A DNA stretch of 49,985 nucleotides from Paenibacillus xylanexedens (GCF_007680605.1 NZ_VEIO01000015.1:1-49985), one strand, 5' to 3'. Positions 41,558 to 49,985 are shown, counted from the first letter of the stretch. The notes: generated from the letters alone by a model not told the origin. Numbers and translations are program-made.

Positions 41558-41734
41558 TTAGGAATGAGATGGGTCTCTATCTTCCGTTTTATCATGATTT
41601 AATGCATCCTGATGGCGGCGATCATTGGAATCTTGTTGTATTTGCTGTGCATGATGGCTGTTAACACCCGTTTGTTCGAGATCTCCAACAACATTTTGCA
41701 GGTTTTTATCCACGCTCGATTTGGTTTTAGTCAT
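41558..41734 (-). CDS. 58-residue hydrophilic protein
   Basis: A 58-residue very polar protein rich in Asp, Gln, His and Asn (VNSHHAQQIQQDSNDRRHQD), with no hydrophobic segment. AAAGGGG is nine bases before the ATG. It lies 22 bases upstream of the sspP-like gene and about 25 bases downstream of the 113-residue gene. Composition and company suggest another spore-core protein, but I recognise no family. Confidence 0.6.
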   Translation of the reverse strand: MTKTKSSVDKNLQNVVGDLEQTGVNSHHAQQIQQDSNDRRHQDALNHDKTEDRDPSHS

Positions 41735-41759
41735 TCCATTCGACCCCTTTTGGTTCGTA

Positions 41760-42101
41760 TTAAGAATTTGTTATCGATTGCAATGACTGAGCACACTCGT
41801 GAATATGCCGAGTGTAATCATGCGCCAGTTCCTGAATCGGTTCTGTGCGTTCATCCGTTGTTCTCCCATCCCGTTCCACGTCAACTAGCTCTACACTGAC
41901 CTCACGGGAATCAACATATTGGCATTTAAAATCAAAAGAATACATTTCGTGACCTGCTGTTGCAATGTGTATCCGAATCGCCTGATGATTTGCTTCGTCT
42001 GCCATAACCTGTGCCTGATCACCCACATTCAAGACTTCAGGCAAACGCTCCTGCCAAGCGCCTACAAGTTCGTTCTGATCAATGTTTAGTTCGCGGTTCA
42101 T
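41760..42101 (-). CDS. 113-residue protein of unknown function
   Basis: A 113-residue soluble protein beginning MNRELNIDQNELVGAWQERL. It has alternating strands in the middle (AIRIHIATAGHEMYSFDFKC, REVSVELVDVERDG) and a helical His/Glu-rich end. No motif is recognised. The ATG at 42101 follows GGAGG by eight bases. It heads the operon with the 58-residue and sspP-like genes, which hints at spore expression. Confidence 0.65.
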   Translation of the reverse strand: MNRELNIDQNELVGAWQERLPEVLNVGDQAQVMADEANHQAIRIHIATAGHEMYSFDFKCQYVDSREVSVELVDVERDGRTTDERTEPIQELAHDYTRHIHECAQSLQSITNS

Positions 42102-42252
42102 CTTTACCACCTCCACTTCTATAACGTGCGGAGAAGATGTTGTTTTTATGCATGATTGAATCTGGCAATACCATAAACTTCATTAAAATGATTACAATTT
42201 CAATTGTGCATGATACAATCATTTCATTATGTAGAGTTAGGAGGGAATCATA

Positions 42253-42600
42253 TTGAGAGTTGCCACTGGCATCATCTTCGCATTTTGGCTTGTATTCATG
42301 TTCTTTAAGTTTCTGACAACACAACCTGTAGATTATGATGGAGAAACTACACGCATATTAAGCGGAGGACTAATCTTCGTTCAATTCATTGCATGGGCTT
42401 TTATTTTCACGTTACCATTTACAACCTTTTCAATTTTAGTCGTAGCAGAAGTGATCGCTTTGTTATTAGCAATAACGTATCAACCAGGCTATTCGGTCTT
42501 TGCAGTCGTTAACCTAATCTTCCTTATTATGAGTTTTGCTGCACATAAAGAATTGCAGAAGAAAATAGCAGTGTCTAAAAAGCAAGCCAAAACTACATAG
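42253..42600 (+). CDS. Small membrane protein, unknown
   Basis: A 115-residue protein with three or four membrane segments (GIIFAFWLVFMFFKFL, LIFVQFIAWAFIFTLPF, FSILVVAEVIALLLAITY, VVNLIFLIMSFAAHK) and a basic C-terminal tail. No family recognised. The start is TTG with AGGAGGG seven bases upstream. A terminator follows at once, so it is a single-gene unit. Confidence 0.7.
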   Translation: MRVATGIIFAFWLVFMFFKFLTTQPVDYDGETTRILSGGLIFVQFIAWAFIFTLPFTTFSILVVAEVIALLLAITYQPGYSVFAVVNLIFLIMSFAAHKELQKKIAVSKKQAKTT

Positions 42601-42612
42601 CTTTCGTTTAAG

Positions 42613-42639
42613 GGCATACCTGTCTAGGTATGCCTTTTA
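42613..42639 (+). terminator. Terminator after the small membrane protein
   Basis: GGCATACC / GGTATGCC pair around TGTCTA, followed by TTTTATT. Confidence 0.9.
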
Positions 42640-42700
42640 TTATCTTCATAAAAATGCCTTTACAAGTCCTCCCTTTAGATTATCTCTAACGGTCACAAAT

Positions 42701-42742
42701 AAAAAAACACACTAGACCGCTGTTCAACAGTCTAGTGTGTTT
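42701..42742 (-). terminator. Terminator after tRNA-Ser
   Basis: On the minus strand AAACACACTAGAC and GTCTAGTGTGTTT pair perfectly over 13 bases, followed by TTTTATTTG. Confidence 0.92.
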
Positions 42743-42790
42743 CAAACATAATCACCGCAAATCCATATGCGGTGTGCAATTTTAAAGTTA

Positions 42791-42879
42791 TGGCGGAGAG
42801 GGTGGGATTCGAACCCACGTGGGCTTGCACCCTAACGGTTTTCAAGACCGCCCCGTTATGACCGCTTCGGTACCTCTCC
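42791..42879 (-). tRNA. tRNA-Ser (UGA anticodon)
   Basis: The minus strand gives an 89-base tRNA with the acceptor GGAGAGG / CCTCTCC, anticodon loop CTTGAAAA (anticodon TGA), a long variable arm as expected for serine, the T loop GGTTCGAATCC and an encoded CCA end. It lies directly downstream of serS, the same position as trnSL-Ser1 in B. subtilis. Confidence 0.97.
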
Positions 42880-43081
42880 AGAAAAATATTTTATAAACTT
42901 GCCACGAAAAGTATCATACCATAGATTAATGATGGAATGCAAGTTTTTTTATTTAAACTTCGTGCTAAAATCGGATTGTAACAGGTGACCCGCACTGCAA
43001 CTTATCATCCATCCCACCCGCCATCCTCAAATGGCGAGTGGAGTAAGATGATTCGTTAATTATGCTATCTCGAACTTCATA

Positions 43082-44365
43082 CTATTTACGGCGAGCAATG
43101 ACTTCAATCCCACCCATATATGGACGCAATGCTTCCGGAATAATCACCGTTCCGTCTTCTTGCTGATAGTTCTCCAGAATGGCTGCTACCGTGCGCCCCA
43201 CTGCCAATCCTGAACCGTTCAGTGTGTGTACAAATTCAGGCTTCGCCTTAGGCTCTCTGCGGAAACGGATATTGGCACGACGTGCCTGGAAGTCTTCGCA
43301 GTTGGAGCATGATGAAATCTCACGGTAGGTATTGCTCTCAGGCAACCACACTTCAATGTCATATGTTTTAGCCGAAGTGAACCCCATATCTGCCGTACAG
43401 AGCGTCAACACGCGGTAAGGCAAGCCGAGAAGTTGTAGTACACGCTCTGCGTTTTGTGTCATCTTCTCCAGCTCATCATACGATGTCTCTGGTGAAGATA
43501 GCTTGAGCAACTCCACCTTGTTGAACTGATGCTGACGGATCAAGCCACGAGTATCCCGTCCAGCCGAACCAGCCTCTGAGCGGAAACAGGAACTATACGC
43601 GACAAAATGCTTCGGCAGATCATCGGCATTCAAAATTTCTTCACGGTGGTAGTTCGTTACAGGTACTTCTGCTGTTGGAATCAGATAATACTCGGTATCT
43701 CTAAGCTTGAACAGATCTTCCTCGAACTTCGGCAACTGGCCTGTTCCAAACAAGCTATCCCGATTCACGATATATGGAGGCAAAATTTCTTCGTATCCGT
43801 GCTGATCGCTGTGCAGATCCATCATAAAGTTAATCAGCGCACGCTCCAGACGCGCTCCAAGTCCTTTATAGAAGGTAAAACGGGAACCCGTCACTTTGGC
43901 CGCTGCTTCAAAATCAAGGATGTCCAGCTCCTGTGCAATCTCCCAGTGCGCTTTTGGCGCGAAAGAGAATGACTTGGGCTCTTCCCAACGGCGAATTTCA
44001 ACATTATCCTCTTCGGATGTACCCACAGGCACACTTTCATTTGGAATGTTAGGAATCGCCATCGTGAGATCATTAATTTTAACCTCAAGCTCACGTACTT
44101 CCTCGTCCATTGCTTTAATCCGATCGGAGACCTCACGCATCTCGACAATTAATTCATCGGCGTTCTCACGGTTTTTCTTCAGTCTAGCTACTTCTGCAGA
44201 TACGGTGTTACGACGACTCTTCAGATTCTCACTCTCCTGAAGCAATTCCCGTCGCTTTGCATCGAGCTCCGTAAACCCAGCAATCAGGTCGAGCGATTTT
44301 CCACGATTATTTAACGCTTCTTCTACACGTGCATATTCATTCCGCAATATTTTCACATCAAGCAC
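43082..44365 (-). CDS. serS: Serine-tRNA ligase
   Basis: SerS (427 aa) charges tRNA-Ser. The first 110 residues are the long coiled-coil arm that grips the tRNA variable loop (NLKSRRNTVSAEVARLKKN and neighbours). The class II catalytic core has the motif 2 region SSCFRSEAGSAGRDTRGLIRQHQF and motif 3 NGSGLAVGRTVAAILE. AGGAGGGG precedes the ATG. It is followed by its cognate tRNA-Ser. The upstream interval holds a structured RNA but no canonical T-box. Confidence 0.97.
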   Translation of the reverse strand: MLDVKILRNEYARVEEALNNRGKSLDLIAGFTELDAKRRELLQESENLKSRRNTVSAEVARLKKNRENADELIVEMREVSDRIKAMDEEVRELEVKINDLTMAIPNIPNESVPVGTSEEDNVEIRRWEEPKSFSFAPKAHWEIAQELDILDFEAAAKVTGSRFTFYKGLGARLERALINFMMDLHSDQHGYEEILPPYIVNRDSLFGTGQLPKFEEDLFKLRDTEYYLIPTAEVPVTNYHREEILNADDLPKHFVAYSSCFRSEAGSAGRDTRGLIRQHQFNKVELLKLSSPETSYDELEKMTQNAERVLQLLGLPYRVLTLCTADMGFTSAKTYDIEVWLPESNTYREISSCSNCEDFQARRANIRFRREPKAKPEFVHTLNGSGLAVGRTVAAILENYQQEDGTVIIPEALRPYMGGIEVIARRK

Positions 44366-44451
44366 TACGTACCCCTCCTAATAAACCTACATTATGGAGC
44401 CTCATATCAGGCCCGTTCTCGATACTTTCATTTAAAAACACAATAATATCT

Positions 44452-44457
44452 ATTATA
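44452..44457 (-). promoter_or_regulatory. Possible serS -10 element
   Basis: The minus strand reads TATAAT about 90 bases before serS and downstream of the structured RNA terminator; no good -35 is seen at 17 bases. Confidence 0.4.
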
Positions 44458-44479
44458 ACCTACAATGTGCCAATAACCG

Positions 44480-44632
44480 AAAAAACAACCTATGTCCCCG
44501 GTTGCACCTCCGCTGCGATTCCGCTATGCAGCAGTTACAAGCAACATGAGGCATCCGTCCAGATGCAACAGCCGCAGCAGCCTAGAACAGACAACTGAGG
44601 AGTGCTCCGATGACCGGGAGATCATAGGTTGT
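44480..44632 (-). ncRNA. Branched structured RNA ending in a terminator, after pdxT
   Basis: On the minus strand ACAACCTATG (44623-44632) pairs perfectly with CATAGGTTGT (44485-44494) and is followed by a T run. Nested inside are CCCGGT / ACCGGG, GCAC-TCC / GGA-G-GTGC, and hairpins such as GCATC / GATGC and GCTGC / GCAGC. It starts about 10 bases after the pdxT stop. A plain terminator would not need a 128-base structured loop. The canonical T-box core is absent. Identity unknown; it could be a 3'-UTR small RNA or a serS leader. Confidence 0.5.
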
Positions 44633-44642
44633 ACATCATACT

Positions 44643-45233
44643 TTATTTTGCTTCTACCGATTGTTTATATGCCCTTGCCATGTCTACAAAGTAAGCATGT
44701 AGACGGTAGTCATCCGTCAACTCCGGATGGTAGGAGCAAGCCAGTAAATGTCCCTGGCGCGCTGTCACAATCTCATCTTTATACGTGGAAAGAACCTCAA
44801 CCTGTTCACCAACACTCTCAATTAGCGGAGCGCGTATAAATACAGCCCGTACCGTCTCTTCGATACCTTTTACAGGCAGATCTGTCTCAAAGCTTTCTCT
44901 CTGCCTCCCGAAAGCATTGCGGGAAACGGTCATATCCATAAGCTCCAAATGTGCTTCTTCTTGACCCTGAATACGCTTGGCCATGACGATCAAACCCGCA
45001 CAGGTACCAAATACCGGCTTTCCAGCTGCAGCAAAGGCACGAATGGCTTCCATGAACCCATACTTGCGCATGAGCTTTCCGATGGTTGTGCTCTCTCCAC
45101 CCGGCAGAATCAAGCCATCCAGCTCCTCTAACTGCTGAACCTGCTTAATGGCTACACCTTCAGCTCCAGCACGTTCAATACTGCGTATATGTTCTGTAAC
45201 AGCACCCTGAAGTGCCAAGACGCCGATCTTCAT
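44643..45233 (-). CDS. pdxT: Pyridoxal 5'-phosphate synthase glutaminase subunit
   Basis: PdxT (196 aa) releases ammonia from glutamine for PdxS. The catalytic triad is C78 in FGTCAGLI and H169/E171 in SYHPELT; LPGGESTT is the oxyanion region. GAGAAGGGGA precedes the ATG. It lies 18 bases downstream of pdxS, and 12 PdxS plus 12 PdxT subunits form the known complex. Confidence 0.97.
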   Translation of the reverse strand: MKIGVLALQGAVTEHIRSIERAGAEGVAIKQVQQLEELDGLILPGGESTTIGKLMRKYGFMEAIRAFAAAGKPVFGTCAGLIVMAKRIQGQEEAHLELMDMTVSRNAFGRQRESFETDLPVKGIEETVRAVFIRAPLIESVGEQVEVLSTYKDEIVTARQGHLLACSYHPELTDDYRLHAYFVDMARAYKQSVEAK

Positions 45234-45251
45234 GTCTGAGTTCCCCTTCTC

Positions 45252-46133
45252 TTACCAGCCGCGATCCTGCATGCGCTCGGAAGGTGCAAGTTTGGAAATT
45301 TCAATACCTTTCATTGGTGCTCCTAAGTTTTTAGAAACCTCAGCAATCAATTTATAATCGGTATAATGTGTTGTTGCTTCAACGATCGCACGTGCGAACT
45401 TCTCCGGGCTATCCGATTTGAAAATACCGGAACCTACAAATACGCCGTCAGCTCCAAGGTGCATCATAAGGGCTGCATCTGCTGGAGTCGCTACGCCGCC
45501 TGCTGCAAAGTTAACCACTGGCAATTTCCCGTTCTCATGCACATCGAGCAAAAGCTCATAGGCAACGCCCAGGTTCTTCGCTTCAGCATACAGCTCGTCT
45601 TTTGACATATTAGTTACTTTACGAATTTGGCTGTTGATAAAACGCATATGGCGAACTGCTTCAACGATGTTGCCTGTTCCCGGCTCACCTTTTGTACGAA
45701 TCATAGATGCTCCTTCACCGATCCGGCGAAGTGCTTCACCCAAGTCTTTCGCTCCACATACAAACGGTACAGTAAACTCATGTTTATCGATATGGAATAC
45801 TTCATCCGCAGGAGTCAGTACTTCACTCTCATCCAGGTAATCCACACCCAGTGACTCAAGTACTTTAGCTTCTACATAGTGACCAATACGTGCTTTGGCC
45901 ATGACAGGGATCGTCACAACCTTCATTACTTCTTCCACAATCGTTGGATCAGCCATACGCGCCACTCCGCCTGCTGCGCGAATATCGGAAGGAACACGCT
46001 CAAGTGCCATTACTGCTGTTGCACCTGCTGCTTCCGCAATTTTAGCTTGCTCGGCGTTCATGACGTCCATGATTACGCCGCCTTTTTGCATTTCAGCCAT
46101 ACCTCTTTTAACGCGTGATGTTCCCGTTTCCAT
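45252..46133 (-). CDS. pdxS: Pyridoxal 5'-phosphate synthase subunit PdxS
   Basis: PdxS (293 aa) joins ribose 5-phosphate, glyceraldehyde 3-phosphate and ammonia to make PLP. The sequence is near-identical to family members, with MADPTIVEEVMKVVTIPVMA, KARIGHYVEA and the phosphate-binding FAAGGVATPADAALMM. The ATG at 46133 follows GGGGGG by eight bases and gives the usual N-terminus METGTSRVKRGMAEMQKGG. It sits between dacA and pdxT, as in Bacillus. Confidence 0.97.
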   Translation of the reverse strand: METGTSRVKRGMAEMQKGGVIMDVMNAEQAKIAEAAGATAVMALERVPSDIRAAGGVARMADPTIVEEVMKVVTIPVMAKARIGHYVEAKVLESLGVDYLDESEVLTPADEVFHIDKHEFTVPFVCGAKDLGEALRRIGEGASMIRTKGEPGTGNIVEAVRHMRFINSQIRKVTNMSKDELYAEAKNLGVAYELLLDVHENGKLPVVNFAAGGVATPADAALMMHLGADGVFVGSGIFKSDSPEKFARAIVEATTHYTDYKLIAEVSKNLGAPMKGIEISKLAPSERMQDRGW

Positions 46134-46269
46134 ATTCCAAGCCCCCCGTAGTGTATGTGTTGTCTCCCATTTTTCAATAAGCAAAATGACGCTTCTATTC
46201 AGATGAAAGAGCCTTAGACTTTTATACTGTAATACGTAGAATTCTAACTTGATATTTTACCGGAAAAAG

Positions 46270-46320
46270 TGAAAATATACAATCCACTCATTCAGTATTA
46301 GTTTGTATTTTTCAGTTAAA
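46270..46320 (-). terminator. Probable terminator after dacA
   Basis: On the minus strand TGAAAAATACAA and TTGTATATTTTCA pair with one bulge, followed by CTTTTT. The stem overlaps the dacA stop. Confidence 0.55.
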
Positions 46321-47707
46321 ACAAGTTTTTGATTCCATCGAACAGATCAACGAAGAAGTCTTTGATCGCACGGAAGAATAGACGGAACCAGCCGCCTTTT
46401 TCAGCCTCTTCGGCTGTAATCAGATTTACCGTCTTCTCCTGAGGTTCCATTCCCTCTGCTTTGTATGTGTAAGTGACCGTACCAACCTTGGTACCTGCTT
46501 TGATTGGTGCAACCAGTTTATCCGCTTCCGTTACACTTGCTTTGAATGTAACATTCAGATTTTGAGTGCCTTTAGGCACAACAAAGCTTACCGCATTATC
46601 GGTTACGACAGGAACTGTCGTCTCTTTCCCTTTTTTCAGAGGTACCGTTTCCCAGCCTTTCACTTTGGTTTTACCTGAAACAGCCTGTTTCACTTCAAAA
46701 TTATCAAAGCCGTAATCCAGCACCTTTTTCGTTTCTCTAAAACGTGCGGATTCGGAATCGGTTCCCATCACTACGCTGATCAAACGCATACCATTACGCT
46801 CAGCCGTACCCGTAAAGTTATTACCTGCATTGCTCGTATGGCCTGTTTTCATGCCATCCAGACCTTCGTAAGCGTAGCTTTTGAAGTTGGTTATATTTTT
46901 ATTCGCTTCCAGCATCCAGTTATAGTTGATGATAGGTGCTTTGTCGTTCGGTCGGAATTTGTAAGATTGAATCGTTGTAAAATCTTTGTAGTCGGGATGA
47001 TCTCTAACGATATATCGGCACAAAATAGCAGCGTCTAGTGCGGACATTACTGTTTCCTTGTCTTCTGCTGGACGGAATTCAGCTGGCATATCCGCACGAT
47101 CCAGACCAGTAGAGTTAATGAAATGGGTATCCTTCATGCCCATCCGTTTCGCTTCTTCATTCATCATTTTTACGAATTCGGCTTCCGAACCCGCAACATA
47201 CTCCGCCAAGGCCACTGTCGCATCATTGGCCGATCCAACAGCCATTGCGATATACAGGTCTTTTACCGTATGCTGGTCACCTTCAGCCAGGAAAATGCGT
47301 GATCCGATACTTTTAGCCGCATTTTTTTTAACAGTAACTACATCATCCCAGCCAAACTTCCCTTGTTTAACCTGTTCAGCAACGATATACTCTGTCATCA
47401 TCTTGGTCATACTCGCTGGCGGCATTGCTTTATCCGCGTCAACTGACAGTAAAATCTGACCTGTAGAAGCCTCCATCAGGACTGCCGATCTTACATCAAG
47501 TCCGAGCGAGTCTACGGAAGGGATACTGACGGCCTTTGCTGGCGTTTTCGTTGTTGTAGCTGCCGCAGTCAGAACCTGACCAGAGTCATTTGCTGCAGCC
47601 ATAACAGGCATCACTGCGGACATGCATAGCATGTTAACGAGCATAACGGAGGCTACGCTCTTTTTGAGGATCTGACGTTTTTTCTTATTCATGTGTTTGG
47701 CTTTCAA
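46316..47707 (-). CDS. dacA: D-alanyl-D-alanine carboxypeptidase (PBP5 type)
   Basis: A 463-residue low-molecular-weight PBP that trims the terminal D-Ala from peptidoglycan stems. It has a signal peptide (about 15-37), the active S99-M-T-K102, S159-A-N161 and K287-T-G289, then a beta-rich C-terminal domain and an amphipathic membrane anchor (WFRLFFRAIKDFFVDLFDGI). The start is TTG at 47707 because GAAGGGAG lies nine bases upstream, while the in-frame ATG (codon 6) is too far. It lies between guaB and pdxS, as in B. subtilis. Confidence 0.95.
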   Translation of the reverse strand: MKAKHMNKKKRQILKKSVASVMLVNMLCMSAVMPVMAAANDSGQVLTAAATTTKTPAKAVSIPSVDSLGLDVRSAVLMEASTGQILLSVDADKAMPPASMTKMMTEYIVAEQVKQGKFGWDDVVTVKKNAAKSIGSRIFLAEGDQHTVKDLYIAMAVGSANDATVALAEYVAGSEAEFVKMMNEEAKRMGMKDTHFINSTGLDRADMPAEFRPAEDKETVMSALDAAILCRYIVRDHPDYKDFTTIQSYKFRPNDKAPIINYNWMLEANKNITNFKSYAYEGLDGMKTGHTSNAGNNFTGTAERNGMRLISVVMGTDSESARFRETKKVLDYGFDNFEVKQAVSGKTKVKGWETVPLKKGKETTVPVVTDNAVSFVVPKGTQNLNVTFKASVTEADKLVAPIKAGTKVGTVTYTYKAEGMEPQEKTVNLITAEEAEKGGWFRLFFRAIKDFFVDLFDGIKNLF

Positions 47708-48063
47708 TGATGAATACTCCCTTCGATCTGAAGCTTCTGAATGATGCCTCAGTGCAGCTCAAGCTGCTATTTTCATAGTCCCTGTCATTGTGTCAATGGA
47801 TATGTGATTCTCTGCTGAATGCGCTGTATCGAAATGAGCAAGTTCGTTGCTCTAATATTCAGATCAATAGTCACTTCGCTCGCATCTTGCTGAATGCTTA
47901 TCTTATGTAAAACGTAATAAACATTCTTTCTAATATGATAAGTCATAACCGGCTTACCTTGAGTCTTATAAAAAAATCATGGATCACGTCAAAAAATCGC
48001 CGCAACGCCCCGTTCCATCCTAGGACGGTCACCGCTTGTTCTATTCTATCACAGGGGTATGCG
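47708..48063. other. Intergenic region between guaB and dacA
   Basis: No gene is supported; it carries the dacA promoter region and the 3' end of the guaB transcript is just to its right. Confidence 0.6.
47965..47992 (-). promoter_or_regulatory. Possible dacA promoter
   Basis: On the minus strand there is TTGACG (47987-47992), 16 bases, TATAAG (47965-47970), giving a leader of about 250 bases. Confidence 0.5.
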
Positions 48064-48064
48064 C

Positions 48065-48104
48065 AAAAAAAGACAAGCCCGGCGAAAATCGCCGAGCCTG
48101 CCTT
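48065..48104 (-). terminator. Terminator after guaB
   Basis: On the minus strand AGGCTCGGCGA and TCGCCGGGCTT pair with a short loop and are followed by GTCTTTTTTT. Confidence 0.85.
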
Positions 48105-48127
48105 GGAAATCATTAACTCTCTTCGCA

Positions 48128-49585
48128 TTACAACGAGTAGTTAGGTGCTTCTTTCGTAATCTGTACATCATGCGGATGGCTCTCCCGAAGACCAGCGCCT
48201 GTAATACGGATAAAACTTGTGTCATTACGTAATTGATCCAGATTGCTCGTTCCGCAGTATCCCATACCCGAACGCAATCCACCGATCAACTGATGAATGG
48301 TATCAGACAAAGGACCTTTGTATGCTACACGACCCTCAATGCCTTCAGGAACCAGTTTTTTGTCATCATCCTGGAAGTAACGGTCTTTACTGCCTTGTTT
48401 CATTGCAGCCATCGAACCCATACCACGATATACTTTATAACTGCGTCCTTGGAAGATTTCCGTTTCTCCCGGACTCTCTGCTGTTCCCGCAAACAGGCTT
48501 CCCAGCATTACGGCATGAGCACCTGCAGCAAGAGCTTTGGTGATCTCTCCAGAGTATTTAATACCACCGTCAGCAATAACAGGTACGCCGTATTCACGCG
48601 CAACGCTTGCACAATCATATACTGCTGTAACTTGAGGTACACCAATACCTGCAATAACACGAGTTGTACAGATGGAACCTGGTCCAATACCTACTTTGAC
48701 AACGGAAGCCCCTGCTTCAATCAGATCACGTGTGGCTTCACCCGTAGCAACGTTGCCTGCAATGATAGTGAGCTCAGGGAAACGTTCGCGCAACTTGCGA
48801 ACCGCTTCAATAATGTTAATATGATGCCCATGAGCTGAATCTACTGTAATCAGATCCACACCCGCTTTGACCAGAGCATCTGCACGTTCAAACGTATCTT
48901 TCGAGATACCAATTGCTGCACCAACCAAAAGGCGACCTTGCGCATCCTTCGCAGCTTGCGGGAACTGAATTGCCTTCTCGATATCTTTAATTGTGATAAG
49001 GCCCTTCAATGTGTTGGACTCATCCACCAATGGAAGTTTTTCAATTTTATGCTTCTGCAAGATACCTTCTGCCTCCTGCAGTGTTGTACCCACAGGAGCT
49101 GTAACCAAATTCTCACGAGTCATGACTTCACTAATCTTGATGTTGAAATCATGGATAAATCGCAAGTCACGGTTTGTCAGAATCCCTACGAGCTTCTGAT
49201 CTCCTTCAACGATAGGCACACCGGAAATCCGGTATTTTGCCATAACTGCCTCAGCATCAGATACCAGATGTTCAGCTGTGAGTGAAAAAGGATTGGTGAT
49301 AACACCGCTCTCCGAACGTTTAACCCGATCCACTTCTTCAGCTTGCTGTTCAACGGACATATTCTTATGAATAATACCAATACCGCCTTCACGCGCAATG
49401 GCAATTGCCAATGTCGCTTCAGTAACAGTATCCATCCCTGCACTAATCAAAGGAATGTTCAATTTGACGTTATCGCTCAAACGAACGGACACGTCTACTT
49501 CTTTAGGCAGTGTCTCGGATTTCCGTGGCACTAGCAATACATCATCAAAGGTGAAGCCTTCCTTACCAAATTTATCTTCCCACAC
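48128..49585 (-). CDS. guaB: IMP dehydrogenase
   Basis: GuaB (485 aa) oxidises IMP to XMP, the committed step to GTP. Two CBS domains (about 95-205) are inserted in the TIM barrel, whose catalytic C306 lies in GIGPGSICTTRV; the NAD-binding VDSAHGH and the flap with RGMGSMAAM are intact. The start is GTG at 49585 with AAGGAGG nine bases upstream. It follows the upstream rRNA operon, where B. subtilis has yaaC in between; yaaC is missing here. Confidence 0.97.
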   Translation of the reverse strand: MWEDKFGKEGFTFDDVLLVPRKSETLPKEVDVSVRLSDNVKLNIPLISAGMDTVTEATLAIAIAREGGIGIIHKNMSVEQQAEEVDRVKRSESGVITNPFSLTAEHLVSDAEAVMAKYRISGVPIVEGDQKLVGILTNRDLRFIHDFNIKISEVMTRENLVTAPVGTTLQEAEGILQKHKIEKLPLVDESNTLKGLITIKDIEKAIQFPQAAKDAQGRLLVGAAIGISKDTFERADALVKAGVDLITVDSAHGHHINIIEAVRKLRERFPELTIIAGNVATGEATRDLIEAGASVVKVGIGPGSICTTRVIAGIGVPQVTAVYDCASVAREYGVPVIADGGIKYSGEITKALAAGAHAVMLGSLFAGTAESPGETEIFQGRSYKVYRGMGSMAAMKQGSKDRYFQDDDKKLVPEGIEGRVAYKGPLSDTIHQLIGGLRSGMGYCGTSNLDQLRNDTSFIRITGAGLRESHPHDVQITKEAPNYSL

Positions 49586-49909
49586 GCAAGTGTTCCTCCT
49601 TATGTTTGCTCAGCTTTACCGACCAAAACCCGAAGATTCCAGGCTGTATTGTATGCCGAAAATTCGTTTTCTGAAAATATATTATTGTCCATCTTAGCAA
49701 AGCGATATTTAGAATGTCAAGGGAAACTCCTTGGAACAATCAGGTGTGCTTCCCCTTGCACACAACTGTGTTCCTTACGTGGACAAGCCTCGATAATATA
49801 ACAAAAAAGCGCCCTTTCATTTAGATCGGTACGCCTGCTTTTATTGTTAGTGTAGTTTAAGTATTCCTTGATTGAAGATTTTTATGATCTTCATTAATTA
49901 ATAAAAATA
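49586..49909. other. Intergenic region between the 5S rRNA and guaB
   Basis: No gene; contains the guaB promoter. A weak hairpin with a T run on the minus strand near 49805-49845 may be a second rRNA terminator. Confidence 0.6.
49691..49720 (-). promoter_or_regulatory. guaB promoter
   Basis: On the minus strand there is a perfect TTGACA (49715-49720), 18 bases, TAAGAT (49691-49696). I see no purine riboswitch in the leader. Confidence 0.65.
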
Positions 49910-49946
49910 TAAAAACCACCACCGAACATCATCGGCAGTGGTTCTT
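49910..49946 (-). terminator. Terminator of the upstream rRNA operon
   Basis: On the minus strand AACCACTGCCGA and TTCGGTGGTGGTT pair (two G-U pairs), followed by TTTATATTTTT. It lies directly after the 5S rRNA. Confidence 0.85.
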
Positions 49947-49947
49947 T

Positions 49948-49985
49948 GCTTGGCGGCGTCCTACTCTCCCAGGACCCTGCGGTCC
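49948..49985 (-). rRNA. rrf: 5S rRNA, 3' end only (partial)
   Basis: The minus strand reads TGGGAGAGTAGGACGCCGCC followed by AAGC, the standard Bacillales 5S 3' end. The gene continues past the right edge. Confidence 0.95.

Noticed and set aside
44495..44632. T-box riboswitch upstream of serS
   Set aside because: The core AGGGTGGNACCGCG and the terminator/antiterminator arrangement are absent; only a loose resemblance exists.
49586..49720. Purine riboswitch upstream of guaB
   Set aside because: No aptamer helices or conserved loop sequences could be found in the leader.
1..49985. CRISPR array, prophage or insertion sequence
   Set aside because: I saw no regular spacer-repeat array, transposase, integrase or phage structural gene anywhere in the window.

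Overview
The window reads as a low-GC, endospore-forming Gram-positive chromosome, most likely Paenibacillus. The signs are bofA, spo0F, a KinA-type sporulation kinase and an SspP-like spore protein, together with protein sequences and a gene order close to Bacillus. It runs from the 3' end of a 5S rRNA (right edge) to the 5' end of a 16S rRNA (left edge), both on the minus strand. It is therefore the complete interval between two consecutive rRNA operons, probably near the replication origin, which would lie beyond the right edge.

The two flanks match the Bacillus origin-proximal order from memory. On the right are guaB, dacA, pdxS, pdxT, serS and tRNA-Ser. On the left are SRP RNA, dnaX, yaaK, recR, yaaL, bofA and the rrn promoters. 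Between them sits a block that in B. subtilis lies elsewhere: rpmE, rho, murA, fba, spo0F, pyrG, rpoE, argS, ywiB, speB, speE, pbpG, ywhD. A radical SAM gene, an S8 peptidase and a GH51 arabinofuranosidase are spliced into it. The 24-42 kb stretch is more mixed: secreted M1 peptidase, c-di-AMP-riboswitch NlpC/P60 hydrolase, cytochrome c, motAB behind a SigD-type promoter, rluF, an orphan sporulation-type kinase, tadA, acetyltransferases, a lipoprotein and a small spore-protein operon.

Functional groups are replication and repair (dnaX, recR, yaaK), translation (rpmE, argS, serS, tRNA-Ser, tadA, rluF, SRP RNA), transcription (rho, rpoE), nucleotide and cofactor synthesis (guaB, pyrG, pdxST), cell wall (murA, class A PBP, dacA, NlpC/P60), polyamines (speE-speB) and sporulation input (spo0F, kinase, bofA, sspP).

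The least explained parts are: a 43-aa hydrophobic/basic peptide locus with convergent promoters (about 21.8-22.1 kb), a GC-rich cluster of perfect hairpins between the S8 peptidase and argS (15.5-15.9 kb), a branched RNA element ending in a terminator after pdxT (44.5-44.6 kb), a DnaA-box cluster between the kinase and tadA (38.6 kb), and a 24-codon ORF enclosed by terminators after spo0F. All were read by eye; no similarity search or folding program was run.
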